Assembly: GCF_000526935.1 (NCBI RefSeq)
Contig: NZ_JAHA01000008.1
Location: forward strand, 310,001 to 374,000
DNA: 64,000 nt
Reading direction: 5' to 3'
DNA from: Butyrivibrio sp. FCS014
GTDB taxonomy: Bacteria > Bacillota > Clostridia > Lachnospirales > Lachnospiraceae
This document shows, piece after piece, positions 21,127 to 29,750 of this stretch. The stretch's first letter is position 1. The number at the start of each line of letters is the position of its first letter. The notes under the pieces are model-generated. The model saw nothing but the letters and a program-made list of their open reading frames with translations. It was not told the origin of the DNA and did not search any database. The translations under genes and the position numbers were made by a program.

Positions 21127-22050
21127 ATGATTAAAAAGAAAACACTTCTGACAATTTCAGCTGTAGCCGCACTTATCGGTGGTGTGTACGCTGCAGCCGA
21201 CTATATATACAAGCTCTCATCAGTGCCTCACGAGAACCCCGAAAAGGATGATTTTGATCCTCAGATCACCATGGGAAGGGCTTTTGTCAGAGAGCACAAG
21301 AAAAGGGAAGATATTTTTATCGAGTCCTTTGATGAGCTCAGGCTCCATGCCAACTATATTCCTGCAAGTTCAGACAGCCACAAGTATGTCATACTCATTC
21401 ACGGAATCTGGACCAACAGCGAATATTGCGGTATTTACGCGCGTCATTATCTGGAAAGAGGCGTTAACTGCCTGCTTCCCGATCTTCGCGGTTTTGGAAA
21501 GAGCGAGGGCGATTATATAGGTTACGGCCTTGATGACAGCATGGACATCATGAGCTGGATCGATTATCTTATAACCGTTGATCCAAAGGCAGAGATCATT
21601 CTCCACGGAGTGTCCATGGGTGCTGCCACAACCCTTATGACAACAGGGGCTAAACTTCCGGATAACGTTAAGGCCGCAATTGCCGATAGCTCTTTTACCA
21701 CATTAAGAGCTGAGTTTGCTGCGGCTTACAGAATCCTTTCCAAGGCTCTGATCCCGATTCCTTTGGCACTTGCCATATCAAGAGGTATCATTATGCTGAA
21801 GTCGGGATTTGATATCAATGATGTAAACTGCCTTAAGGCGGTGGCAAGGTCCAAGACCCCCACTTTGTTTACACACGGCGACGAGGACACCTTCATCAAT
21901 CCGCAGATGTGCTCTAGGCTCTATGAAGCAGCCGCCTGTCCCAAGCAGTACTGCATGATCCTTGGGGCCAATCATATCGAGGGAGTCGTTAAGGATCCTG
22001 AGAATTACTGGAACAAGGTAGACGGATTCCTTGCTAAATATGCCTTTTAA
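21127..22050 (+). CDS. Membrane-anchored alpha/beta hydrolase
   Basis: A 307-residue serine hydrolase with an N-terminal hydrophobic anchor (about residues 7-25). The oxyanion-side HGIW is near 97, the nucleophile elbow is HGVSMGAAT (about 160-168), the acid is probably in HGDEDTF and the histidine in GANHIEG. The fold matches YqkD/BAAT-like peptidase or esterase families; the substrate is unknown. Its position before MBOAT and SGNH genes suggests an extracytoplasmic ester or peptide substrate, but this is inference. Confidence 0.82.
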   Translation: MIKKKTLLTISAVAALIGGVYAAADYIYKLSSVPHENPEKDDFDPQITMGRAFVREHKKREDIFIESFDELRLHANYIPASSDSHKYVILIHGIWTNSEYCGIYARHYLERGVNCLLPDLRGFGKSEGDYIGYGLDDSMDIMSWIDYLITVDPKAEIILHGVSMGAATTLMTTGAKLPDNVKAAIADSSFTTLRAEFAAAYRILSKALIPIPLALAISRGIIMLKSGFDINDVNCLKAVARSKTPTLFTHGDEDTFINPQMCSRLYEAAACPKQYCMILGANHIEGVVKDPENYWNKVDGFLAKYAF

Positions 22051-22061
22051 GGATAGGAAAT

Positions 22062-23591
22062 ATGGGTTTTAATTCCTTTAGATTTATATTACTGTTTCTG
22101 CCGGCGCTTTTGGCGGGATGGTACATATTAAACAGATTTGAAAAATATACAGTGGCTGACCTGTTTCTGGCAGGTATGTCACTGTATTACTATTATACAT
22201 TCGGCGCGTTTTTCCCTGTTATTCTGCTGGTATCCATGGCAGTAAATTACGGACTTGGAATGCTGGTGGAAAGGTCTTCCGACAAGGGGAAAAGAGCCAT
22301 CAAGATAATCGGCGTCATCTTCAATCTGGCGCTTCTTTTCTACTTCAAGTATCTGGGATTTTTCGTGGACAACATCAATCAGGTGGCAGGCCTTACCCTT
22401 ACCGCAAGACAGATCCTGATGCCCATCGGTATCAGTTTCTTTACCTTTGGCCAGATTTCCTTTATTGTGGACAGGGCAAACGGCGACGCACCGGTCTACT
22501 CCATTACGGAGTATCTTTTGTACATGACCTATTTCCCGAAACTGATCCAGGGCCCTATCGCCTTCCACAAGGAGATCATCGATCAGTTCAGAGACAGGAC
22601 AAAAAGACACTTTGACTCAGACACATTCGCAAGAGGCGTTATGTCTTTTATCATAGGTCTTGGCAAGAAGGTCATTCTGGCGGACACTCTCTCATCGGCC
22701 GTCAATTACGGATTCCATTACACCTACTACATGGACACTCTGACGGTGATCGTGGTGATGCTCTCCTATACTTTCCAGATTTACCTTGATTTTTCCGGCT
22801 ACTGCGACATGGCAAACGGCGTCAGTCTCATGCTGGGAGTCAGGCTTCCTACCAACTTCAACTCTCCCTACAAGGCAGCTACCGCGAAAGAGCTGTGGCA
22901 GAGATGGCACATGACCCTCTCCCGGTTCTTCATAAAGTACGTCTACATTCCTCTTGGAGGAAGCCGCAAAGGCAAGGTCAGGACTATCATAAATGTGCTC
23001 ATCGTCTTTGTCTTAAGCGGACTTTGGCACGGCGCAGGCTGGACCTATATCTGCTGGGGCCTTATGCAGGGCCTTCTTGTGGTCTGGGACGACCTGGGAA
23101 TCGTGGGAGTTAAGGGAAGTGTGACGGAAAACTCCGGCAGGGCTAGGAAATATCTCCTTAGGGATAAACCTCTTATCATGGTTCCGAAGTTTGTGGGAAA
23201 TGCCATGACCTTCCTTATGTTCGTTATCTCCTTGATCTTCTTCAGATCCCAGGATATGACCTATGCCATTCAGATGTTTAAGCAGTTCTTCTTTTTTACC
23301 TATCCGGGGTTTTTGTACAGGACAGCGTCACAGCTGGAGATTGCAGAAAACTACCTGCCAAGACAGCTCTTTTCACAATTGGGCATAAGCGGCGGGGAGA
23401 CCATAGTATATATGGCGACAATGCTGGTGATCCTTGCGGTTTGCGGATTTATCATGACCCGCAGGAACACTGTGGAGATTGTGGAGAATACCAGATTTGA
23501 CAAAAAGACAGTGGCCGGACTTGCCATCGTTTTCGTGTGGTCCTTTATATCGCTGTCCAATGTCAGTACTTTCATATACTTCCAGTTCTGA
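22062..23591 (+). CDS. MBOAT-family O-acyltransferase (AlgI/DltB-like)
   Basis: A 509-residue protein with about ten or more membrane segments. The family block around FNSPYKAATAKELWQRWHMTLSRFF is followed by YIPLGGSRKG, and the catalytic histidine lies in FVLSGLWHGAGWTY (about residue 327). Such proteins pass acyl groups, usually acetyl or D-alanyl, across the membrane onto extracellular polymers. The following gene encodes an SGNH-like partner, the usual arrangement for O-acetylation of surface glycans. The exact polymer is not known. Confidence 0.92.
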   Translation: MGFNSFRFILLFLPALLAGWYILNRFEKYTVADLFLAGMSLYYYYTFGAFFPVILLVSMAVNYGLGMLVERSSDKGKRAIKIIGVIFNLALLFYFKYLGFFVDNINQVAGLTLTARQILMPIGISFFTFGQISFIVDRANGDAPVYSITEYLLYMTYFPKLIQGPIAFHKEIIDQFRDRTKRHFDSDTFARGVMSFIIGLGKKVILADTLSSAVNYGFHYTYYMDTLTVIVVMLSYTFQIYLDFSGYCDMANGVSLMLGVRLPTNFNSPYKAATAKELWQRWHMTLSRFFIKYVYIPLGGSRKGKVRTIINVLIVFVLSGLWHGAGWTYICWGLMQGLLVVWDDLGIVGVKGSVTENSGRARKYLLRDKPLIMVPKFVGNAMTFLMFVISLIFFRSQDMTYAIQMFKQFFFFTYPGFLYRTASQLEIAENYLPRQLFSQLGISGGETIVYMATMLVILAVCGFIMTRRNTVEIVENTRFDKKTVAGLAIVFVWSFISLSNVSTFIYFQF

Positions 23592-23679
23592 GAGCGAGCT
23601 TAGAAGATCAGCTGCGCAGCGGTTAATTTTCCACAGCGGGCACAGTGAAGACTGATAAAGATTTTAAGATTGGATTATT

Positions 23680-24780
23680 ATGGCAGATAACAAAAACACT
23701 TCTGCAAATTTCATAAAGCGGCTTTTTTGTGCGGTTTTAGTGGTACTTGTGCTTATCGGGGTAACGGTCTATGTTTTCGACCCCTTCTATCATTACCACA
23801 AGCCCTGGCTTGGGATGAAGGCGGTTTTAAATGACAAGGAATATCAGTGCATCGGGAGCCTTCGTAATTTCGACTACGACTCGCTTCTAGTGGGTTCTTC
23901 GGTTATGGAGAACAATGACAACGCCTGGTATGACGAGGCCTATGATATTAAGTCAGTTAAGGCAATCCGTTCCTACGGCGCAACAGCGGACCTTTGCTAT
24001 CTAATGGACACAGCCTACGAGGATCATGATATCAAATATGTTTTCTACAACATTGACCCGTCTTCTCTTTATGCGGATCCCGAGACCACCTTTGAATCCA
24101 CGGGATGTCCCATGTACCTCTATGACAGGAATCCCTTCAATGATGTGCAGTATCTGTTCAACAAGGACGTGCTTTTGGAGAAGATTCCCTATGAGGCGGC
24201 ATGTTCCTTTTTGGGAGATTACAGGGAGGGACAGTCCTACAACTGGGCTCAGTGGAAGACCTTCGGAGAGGAAAGCACTCTTTCTGTGTATTTCAGGACC
24301 AATGAGGTTAAGCCCATGATGGAAGAGACGGCTTATGCCGACAAGCTTAAAGCAAACATAGCTCTTTTGACAGAACAGGTGAAAGCTCATCCTGACACAC
24401 AGTTTATCTTTTTCTATCCGCCCTACTCTCTTTTATGGTGGGATATGACCTACAGAAATGGCGAGACCGACGCAGTTATCTACTGTGAAAAAGAGATGAC
24501 GAAGGCTCTTTTGCAATATGACAACGTGAAGATCTTCTGCTTCCAGAAGGAAAAAGAGGTAGTGACGGACCTGAATAATTACATGGACACTCTTCATTTT
24601 TCTCCGGAGATAAACCGGATTATGCTGGATGAGATCCTTGTGGATAAAAATGAGCTGAATGTGGATAACTATGAGAAATTTCTGGATGAAGTGAAGGATT
24701 TTTCCGATGAAGTTCAGGAAAGTTATATTAAGGTCTATGAGGAACAGGGACGTTTAAGCTATGAGTCCCTTGAGGAGTAA
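23680..24780 (+). CDS. Membrane-anchored SGNH-like protein, putative acyl-transfer partner
   Basis: A 366-residue protein with an N-terminal membrane anchor (about residues 13-33) and an extracytoplasmic domain. LLVGSSVMENN (about 69-79) resembles SGNH block I with Ser, and NYMDTLHFSPEI near 302-313 provides a D-x-x-H block V, so a Ser-Asp-His hydrolase or transferase is likely. It lies 88 bases after the MBOAT gene and probably completes the acylation system in the way DltD or AlgJ/AlgX do. No close family name is recognised. Confidence 0.68.
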   Translation: MADNKNTSANFIKRLFCAVLVVLVLIGVTVYVFDPFYHYHKPWLGMKAVLNDKEYQCIGSLRNFDYDSLLVGSSVMENNDNAWYDEAYDIKSVKAIRSYGATADLCYLMDTAYEDHDIKYVFYNIDPSSLYADPETTFESTGCPMYLYDRNPFNDVQYLFNKDVLLEKIPYEAACSFLGDYREGQSYNWAQWKTFGEESTLSVYFRTNEVKPMMEETAYADKLKANIALLTEQVKAHPDTQFIFFYPPYSLLWWDMTYRNGETDAVIYCEKEMTKALLQYDNVKIFCFQKEKEVVTDLNNYMDTLHFSPEINRIMLDEILVDKNELNVDNYEKFLDEVKDFSDEVQESYIKVYEEQGRLSYESLEE

Positions 24781-24786
24781 ACTTTT

Positions 24787-24816
24787 TTAACAAGCCTTTG
24801 GCAAAAGTGATATACT
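24787..24816 (+). promoter_or_regulatory. Promoter of murG with extended -10
   Basis: TTAACA (24787-24792), an 18-base spacer ending in TGA (24808-24810) and TATACT (24811-24816). The predicted start near 24823 lies downstream of the apparent TTG codon at 24798 and so supports translation from GTG 24852. Confidence 0.75.
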
Positions 24817-24851
24817 ATCAGCAGAAAAACAGCGAAAAGAAGGATAGAACA

Positions 24852-25931
24852 GTGAGTGAAAGACCTACAAAACGAATTGTACTTACAGGCGGAGGAAGCG
24901 CGGGACATGTAACACCCAACATCGCGCTTATTCCTGCTTTGAAGGAAGCCGGGTTTGAGATTTTCTACATCGGCTCATATACGGGAATAGAGAAGAAGCT
25001 TATTGAGGACTATAACATTCCGTATTTTGGAATTGCCACAGGTAAGCTCAGAAGATATTTTGATCCCAAGAATTTCTCGGATCCTTTCAGGGTTCTGAAG
25101 GGCTTTAGAGAGGCAGTCCAGCTTCTTAGGAAGATAAAGCCGGACATTGTTTTCTCCAAGGGCGGATATGTAAGTGTCCCGGTTGTCAGGGCTGCAGGGT
25201 TTCTTAGGATACCCTATATAGTTCATGAATCAGATATGACACCCGGACTTGCCAATAAGCTTAGTATGTCGGGAGCAAGGAAGATCTGCTGTAACTTCCC
25301 TGAGACCATGAGGGTTCTTCCCGCAGACAAGGCGGTGCTTACAGGGACACCTATAAGAGAGGAGCTGGGAAAAGGCTCTAGGGAAGCCGGCAAGAAATTC
25401 TGCGGTTTCACCGATGATAAGCCCGTACTTATGGTCATCGGCGGAAGTCTTGGCGCCCAGTCAGTAAACGAGACCGTGCGTTTTGCTCTTCCAAGACTCC
25501 TTCCCCACTTCAATGTGGTACATATCTGCGGCAAGGAGAAAATGGACAACTTAAAGCTCACCGTGCCCGGATACAAGCAGTTTGAATATGTTAAGAATGA
25601 ACTTAAGGATATCTTTGCCATGGCTGATATTGTGGTATCAAGAGCCGGGGCAAATTCCATCTGCGAGCTTCTTGCTCTTAAGAAGCCCAATATCCTGATC
25701 CCGCTGTCAACAAAATCCAGCAGGGGCGACCAGATGCTCAATGCAAGATCCTTTGAGCAGCAGGGATTTTCAATGGTCATCGACAATGACGAGCTTGATG
25801 AGGACATTCTGGTGGAGACCATTGATGAGCTGTACAACAACAGGGAGAAATATCTTGAAGCCATGAGTAAGAGTGAGCTTCACAGCGCTACAAAGACAAT
25901 TGTGAGAATTATCAACGAGGAGATCCAGTAA
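24852..25931 (+). CDS. murG: UDP-GlcNAc:lipid I N-acetylglucosaminyltransferase MurG
   Basis: A 359-residue GT28 glycosyltransferase that converts lipid I to lipid II on the inner face of the membrane. It has the N-terminal glycine loop IVLTGGGSAGHVTPN, a second G-loop region VIGGSLGAQSVNE, and the donor-binding segment SRAGANSICELLALKKPNILIPL. The frame is open back to TTG 24798, but that codon lies inside the promoter; GTG 24852, after AAGAAGGA, is chosen. It sits alone, outside a division/cell-wall cluster. Its stop overlaps the next ATG by one base. Confidence 0.92.
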   Translation: MSERPTKRIVLTGGGSAGHVTPNIALIPALKEAGFEIFYIGSYTGIEKKLIEDYNIPYFGIATGKLRRYFDPKNFSDPFRVLKGFREAVQLLRKIKPDIVFSKGGYVSVPVVRAAGFLRIPYIVHESDMTPGLANKLSMSGARKICCNFPETMRVLPADKAVLTGTPIREELGKGSREAGKKFCGFTDDKPVLMVIGGSLGAQSVNETVRFALPRLLPHFNVVHICGKEKMDNLKLTVPGYKQFEYVKNELKDIFAMADIVVSRAGANSICELLALKKPNILIPLSTKSSRGDQMLNARSFEQQGFSMVIDNDELDEDILVETIDELYNNREKYLEAMSKSELHSATKTIVRIINEEIQ

Positions 25932-26173
25932 TGATTTACAAGACCAGAGGAACCTGTTCCACTCAGATCGATATCGAGATGGATGGCGAAATTATAAAGA
26001 ATGTTAAATTTACCGGAGGCTGCAACGGCAACCTTCAGGGAGTTTCAAGACTTGTACAGGGCATGAACGGTAAGGAAGCAATTGAGAAGCTTCGCGGCAT
26101 CAAGTGCGGCTTTAAGCCCACCTCCTGTCCCGATCAGCTCTCTTACGCCATTGAAGAGGCAATGAAAGCATAA
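25931..26173 (+). CDS. TSCPD-domain protein (TIGR03905 type)
   Basis: An 80-residue protein with four conserved-looking cysteines: GTCSTQI, GGCNGNLQG, IKCGFKPTSCPDQLS. This is the TSCPD domain, also found fused to class II ribonucleotide reductases and thought to bind a metal or nucleotide-reductase partner; the stand-alone form has no proven function. The ATG shares its first base with the murG stop, so the two are translationally coupled. Confidence 0.85.
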   Translation: MIYKTRGTCSTQIDIEMDGEIIKNVKFTGGCNGNLQGVSRLVQGMNGKEAIEKLRGIKCGFKPTSCPDQLSYAIEEAMKA

Positions 26174-26206
26174 TAATCTGCAGGGAACCATCCCGGGGAG
26201 CTCAAT

Positions 26207-28057
26207 ATGATAGACGGCAAAAAAATCGTAGCACTTTGTACCTACGGAATTCATGATCCTCAGGTTTTCAGCTTTATTTCCGATCTCAATGAGAAGTTAA
26301 GACCCAGGAACAGTCAGCTGTTTATTTACACCATGAATACCGAGCTTGGAAGCGGCGGAGAATTCTACATGGCAGAGTCCTCTGTCTATGATCTTGTGCC
26401 CTACGACAGGGTGGATGCCGTCGTTATCATGGCTGAGAAGATAAAGAGCCCGTCAGTGGTTCAGCACATTATAGACAGATGCAAAGAAAAGGATATTCCT
26501 GCCATTGTCATTGACGGTGATTTTGAGGATGTATCCCTGGTTAAGTTTGATTATGCCAAGGGCTTTGAGTCGGTAGTCCGCCACATGATAGAGGACCACA
26601 AGGTAAAGCGTCCCCATTTCATGGCAGGGAAAAGAAACAATGAATTCTCCGACCAGCGTATAGAAGTGTTCAAGAAGGTAATTGAAGAAAACGGAATTGC
26701 CTTTGAAGAGAGCATGATAAGCTACGGTGACTTCTGGTCTGTTCCCGCAAGACTTGCCGCATCACAGCTCCTTAAGAGGAATGAGCTTCCGGATGCAATT
26801 ATCTGTGCAAATGATATCATGGCCATAAATGTCTGCGATGTATTTGAGTCAGCAGGTGTGTCGGTTCCCGGGCAGGTACTGGTATCGGGTTTTGACGGCA
26901 TTGATGAAGCATTTTTGACAACTCCCGGAATCACCACAGCTATCTGCGACAGCAAGACACTGGCAAATACAATAATGGATGTGATCATGAGGGTATTTGC
27001 CGGAGAAAAGAATATCATCAGCAGTATAGTTCCGACTTTTATAGCAAATGAATCCTGTGGGTGCCCAAGAGCAAACTTGAGCTCCATGAACAGTGTTCAC
27101 GAATTCAACAACAGATTCTATCATCATCAGGATGATATCCATATCATGCGGAATTTCACCGCCTATGTCATAAGCAGCGAAAATCTGGAGGAATGTGCCT
27201 ATCATTTCAGGCATTCCTATGCAGAGAACATGTGCTGCGTAATAGAGGATTCCTGCCTCGATTTCAACAGAAACTATTTCATTGAAGATGTGGAAGATAC
27301 CACAAAGACAGTCATATACGATTATTACAAAACAGAGGACAAACCCTACCCTTACGATCCTGAGGGCATTATCCCCAATCTTGATATGATCATAGAAAAG
27401 GGTTATCCGCCGGTGTTCAATGCCCTGGAGTTCATGGGTAAAACCATCGGTTTTGTCTGCTACTCTTTTGAAAAATACAATCTCATAGACTATTTCAGGA
27501 CACCTACCCTTACCAATTCCATAGAGCTTGGTCTTGGTGGCTACATAACCATGCACAACCAGCGCCATCTTCGTGAAGAAATCCGAAGGATGTATCAGAA
27601 CGATGAGCTCACGGGCCTCTACAACAGGCTTGCCTTTATCGCCAAGTTAAAAGAGCTAAAGGAGGAGCCGGATCTTATCGGCAAAAAGATCACTGTGCTT
27701 ATGGCGGACCTCAACGGCCTTAAGCAGATAAATGACACTCTCGGACACACTGCCGGTGATAAGGCCATTGCAGCCGTAGCCGACGCTTTAAGGAGCACAT
27801 GTCCGCCCGGCTCACTGTGTGTAAGGTTTGGCGGCGATGAGCTTCTTGCCCTGATTCCCGGGGAAGGCATGAGCGACAAGATCATAGCTGCAATGCAGGC
27901 ACACCTTAGAGAATCAAGCAGAGAACAGGGCTTTCCCATATCCGCCAGCTATGGTACTACAACCACGGTATTCGACGAAGACCTCAACATTGATCAGATA
28001 ATCGGTAAGGCCGATGAGAAGATGTACGACATGAAGAAGAAATTAAAGGGACAATGA
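26207..28057 (+). CDS. LacI-like ligand-binding domain fused to GGDEF diguanylate cyclase
   Basis: A 616-residue soluble protein. Residues 1-285 form a type I periplasmic-binding/LacI effector fold (DAVVIMAEK, AIICANDIMAINVCDVFESAGVSVPGQ, VSGFDGIDE) with no DNA-binding head and no signal peptide. The middle (290-450) is unassigned. A GGDEF domain (about 460-610) has DELTGLYNRLAF, the metal-binding Asp in ADLNGLKQIND and the signature GGDEL. It is probably an intracellular small-molecule sensor that makes cyclic-di-GMP. The next gene begins one base after its stop. Confidence 0.85.
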   Translation: MIDGKKIVALCTYGIHDPQVFSFISDLNEKLRPRNSQLFIYTMNTELGSGGEFYMAESSVYDLVPYDRVDAVVIMAEKIKSPSVVQHIIDRCKEKDIPAIVIDGDFEDVSLVKFDYAKGFESVVRHMIEDHKVKRPHFMAGKRNNEFSDQRIEVFKKVIEENGIAFEESMISYGDFWSVPARLAASQLLKRNELPDAIICANDIMAINVCDVFESAGVSVPGQVLVSGFDGIDEAFLTTPGITTAICDSKTLANTIMDVIMRVFAGEKNIISSIVPTFIANESCGCPRANLSSMNSVHEFNNRFYHHQDDIHIMRNFTAYVISSENLEECAYHFRHSYAENMCCVIEDSCLDFNRNYFIEDVEDTTKTVIYDYYKTEDKPYPYDPEGIIPNLDMIIEKGYPPVFNALEFMGKTIGFVCYSFEKYNLIDYFRTPTLTNSIELGLGGYITMHNQRHLREEIRRMYQNDELTGLYNRLAFIAKLKELKEEPDLIGKKITVLMADLNGLKQINDTLGHTAGDKAIAAVADALRSTCPPGSLCVRFGGDELLALIPGEGMSDKIIAAMQAHLRESSREQGFPISASYGTTTTVFDEDLNIDQIIGKADEKMYDMKKKLKGQ

Positions 28058-28058
28058 T

Positions 28059-28913
28059 ATGGTAAAAGAATATACGGCAAAACCTATTGTAACGGAAAAA
28101 TATCTTCTCGGGGAATCACCCTACTTCGACAGGCGCTACGACCGTCTTTCCTGGGTGGATATCATCGCGGGCAAATTCTATACAAAGACAGGGGATGAGA
28201 TTTCCTGCTTTGATTTCGGTGAGCCCGTAGGCGCCGCCATTCCTCTTAAGGATGAGGACGGATACCTTGTTGCGGGAAAGACTGCTCTGTGGAAGTATGC
28301 CGGCGGCAGGAAGGAAGAGATTTTTGCTTTAGGTTCTGTTTATGAAGCCTATCAGAGATCCAATGACGCCAAGGCAGATCCTTACGGCAGAGTATTTTTA
28401 GGTTCCTGCACAGGAGATGATGACCATGAGCCTTCGGGAGATCTGTATCGCTTTAATGACGGGAAGATAGTCCGGGTTCAGGAGAAGACCAGGATTGCCA
28501 ACGGAATGGCCTGGAATAAAGCAAGGACAAAGTTCTTCTTCTCGGATTCCTTAGAGCATGGAGTTCTTGTTTACGACTACGACGAGGCTACGGGAGATAT
28601 TTCGAATAGGAGAAAGCTCTTTTCCGTGGAAGACGGTGTTCCCGATGGAATGACAATAGACAGTGAAGACAGACTCTGGCTTGCAGTCTGGGGCGGAAGC
28701 AGGATCGAGTGCCATGATCCGGAAACAGGCGAGCTTCTTGCTATTGTCAGAGTACCGGCCCTTCACACCACCTCCTGCTGTTTCTTCGGGGAGAATAAAA
28801 ATACACTGTTCATTACATCCTCCGGCAATGATCTGACCGGAGAATTCGACGGATGTCTGTTTGAATGTAAAGTGGATGCAAAGGGCGCAGATGAGCCGTT
28901 TGCGGTGATATAA
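28059..28913 (+). CDS. SMP-30/gluconolactonase/LRE family protein
   Basis: A 284-residue six-bladed propeller of the SMP-30 family. Metal-site candidates are Glu in LLGESPYFDRR (about residue 17), Asn in KTRIANGMAWNKARTKFFFSDS and Asp in DGVPDGMTIDSEDRLWLAVWGGS. Such enzymes hydrolyse sugar lactones. It lies one base after the LacI-like/GGDEF gene, so the sensor and this enzyme may concern the same sugar. Ends before a terminator. Confidence 0.85.
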   Translation: MVKEYTAKPIVTEKYLLGESPYFDRRYDRLSWVDIIAGKFYTKTGDEISCFDFGEPVGAAIPLKDEDGYLVAGKTALWKYAGGRKEEIFALGSVYEAYQRSNDAKADPYGRVFLGSCTGDDDHEPSGDLYRFNDGKIVRVQEKTRIANGMAWNKARTKFFFSDSLEHGVLVYDYDEATGDISNRRKLFSVEDGVPDGMTIDSEDRLWLAVWGGSRIECHDPETGELLAIVRVPALHTTSCCFFGENKNTLFITSSGNDLTGEFDGCLFECKVDAKGADEPFAVI

Positions 28914-28938
28914 AATGAAACAGAAGAAAACAGCCCAA

Positions 28939-28971
28939 AAAAGAGAGTGAGCAATTTGCCCACTCTCTTTT
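28939..28971. terminator. Bidirectional terminator between SMP-30 gene and rubrerythrin
   Basis: AAAAGAGAGTG (28939-28949) pairs with CACTCTCTTTT (28961-28971) around an 11-base loop. A-rich and T-rich flanks serve both convergent transcripts. Confidence 0.85.
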
Positions 28972-28998
28972 CAGTTTTCGTCCTATTCGAATTTATAA

Positions 28999-29541
28999 TT
29001 ATCCAAAATATCTCTTGAGAAGTCCTGCAAATGCTCTTCCGTGGCGGGCTTCGTCTCTTCCGATCTCATGAACAACGTCATGGATGGCATCCAGGTTGAG
29101 CTCCTTGGTCTTCTTGGCAAGATCTGCGCGACCCTGTGTTGCGCCGTACTCAGCTTCTGCTCTAAGCTCAAGGTTCTTCTTGGTGGAGTTTGTAAGATCT
29201 TCACCTAAAAGCTCGCAGAACATTGCAGCGTGCTCAGCCTCTTCCCAGGCAGCCTTCTCATAGAATGCACCAATCTCAGGATATCCCTCGCGGATAGCTA
29301 CACGAGCCATGGCAAGATACATTCCTACCTCGTGGCACTCACCGTCACGCATCTCTCTAAGACCCTGCTTAACATCCTCGGGTGCGCTGCTGGCTACGCC
29401 CAGTACATGCTCGCAAGCCCAAACCTTCTCGCCCTCTTCCTGCTTTGTGAATTTCTCTGCAGGAGCTTTACATTTAGGACAAAACTCCGGGGGCTGATCT
29501 CCCTCATGAATGTAACCACAAACCTGACATATCCATTTCAT
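28999..29541 (-). CDS. Reverse rubrerythrin (NADH peroxidase-type)
   Basis: A 180-residue protein with an N-terminal rubredoxin-like centre (CQVCGY...FCPKC, residues 5-25) followed by a ferritin-like di-iron domain (GECHEVGMYLAMARVA, AAWEEAEHAAMF, IGRDEARHGRAF). The rubredoxin-first order defines reverse rubrerythrins, which detoxify H2O2 and O2 in anaerobes. It is a single gene with its own promoter and shares a terminator with the gene opposite. Confidence 0.93.
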   Translation of the reverse strand: MKWICQVCGYIHEGDQPPEFCPKCKAPAEKFTKQEEGEKVWACEHVLGVASSAPEDVKQGLREMRDGECHEVGMYLAMARVAIREGYPEIGAFYEKAAWEEAEHAAMFCELLGEDLTNSTKKNLELRAEAEYGATQGRADLAKKTKELNLDAIHDVVHEIGRDEARHGRAFAGLLKRYFG

Positions 29542-29588
29542 AGAAATATTCTCCTTTCCTGCGCTAAGCGCTTTAAAAGCAGTGAATA

Positions 29589-29617
29589 ATTATGCCGTCC
29601 ATTTCAGCATAGCACAA
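29589..29617 (-). promoter_or_regulatory. Putative promoter of the rubrerythrin gene
   Basis: On the minus strand, TTGTGC (29612-29617) and CATAAT (29589-29594) are 17 bases apart. No clear PerR-type box was recognised. Confidence 0.5.
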
Positions 29618-29750
29618 AGAAATAACTAATGTCAGACTTTAGAAATATTTAAGAAATAAAATTACAGTTTATGAAAATTTATTACAAAATGATAATAAAT
29701 GTGCGATATACTAATAGTGGATGTTAATCGTCTTATGGAGGCAAAGGCAT

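Noticed and set aside
23592..23679. 88-base gap between the MBOAT and SGNH-like genes examined for regulatory structure
   Set aside because: No convincing promoter, hairpin or small gene was seen.
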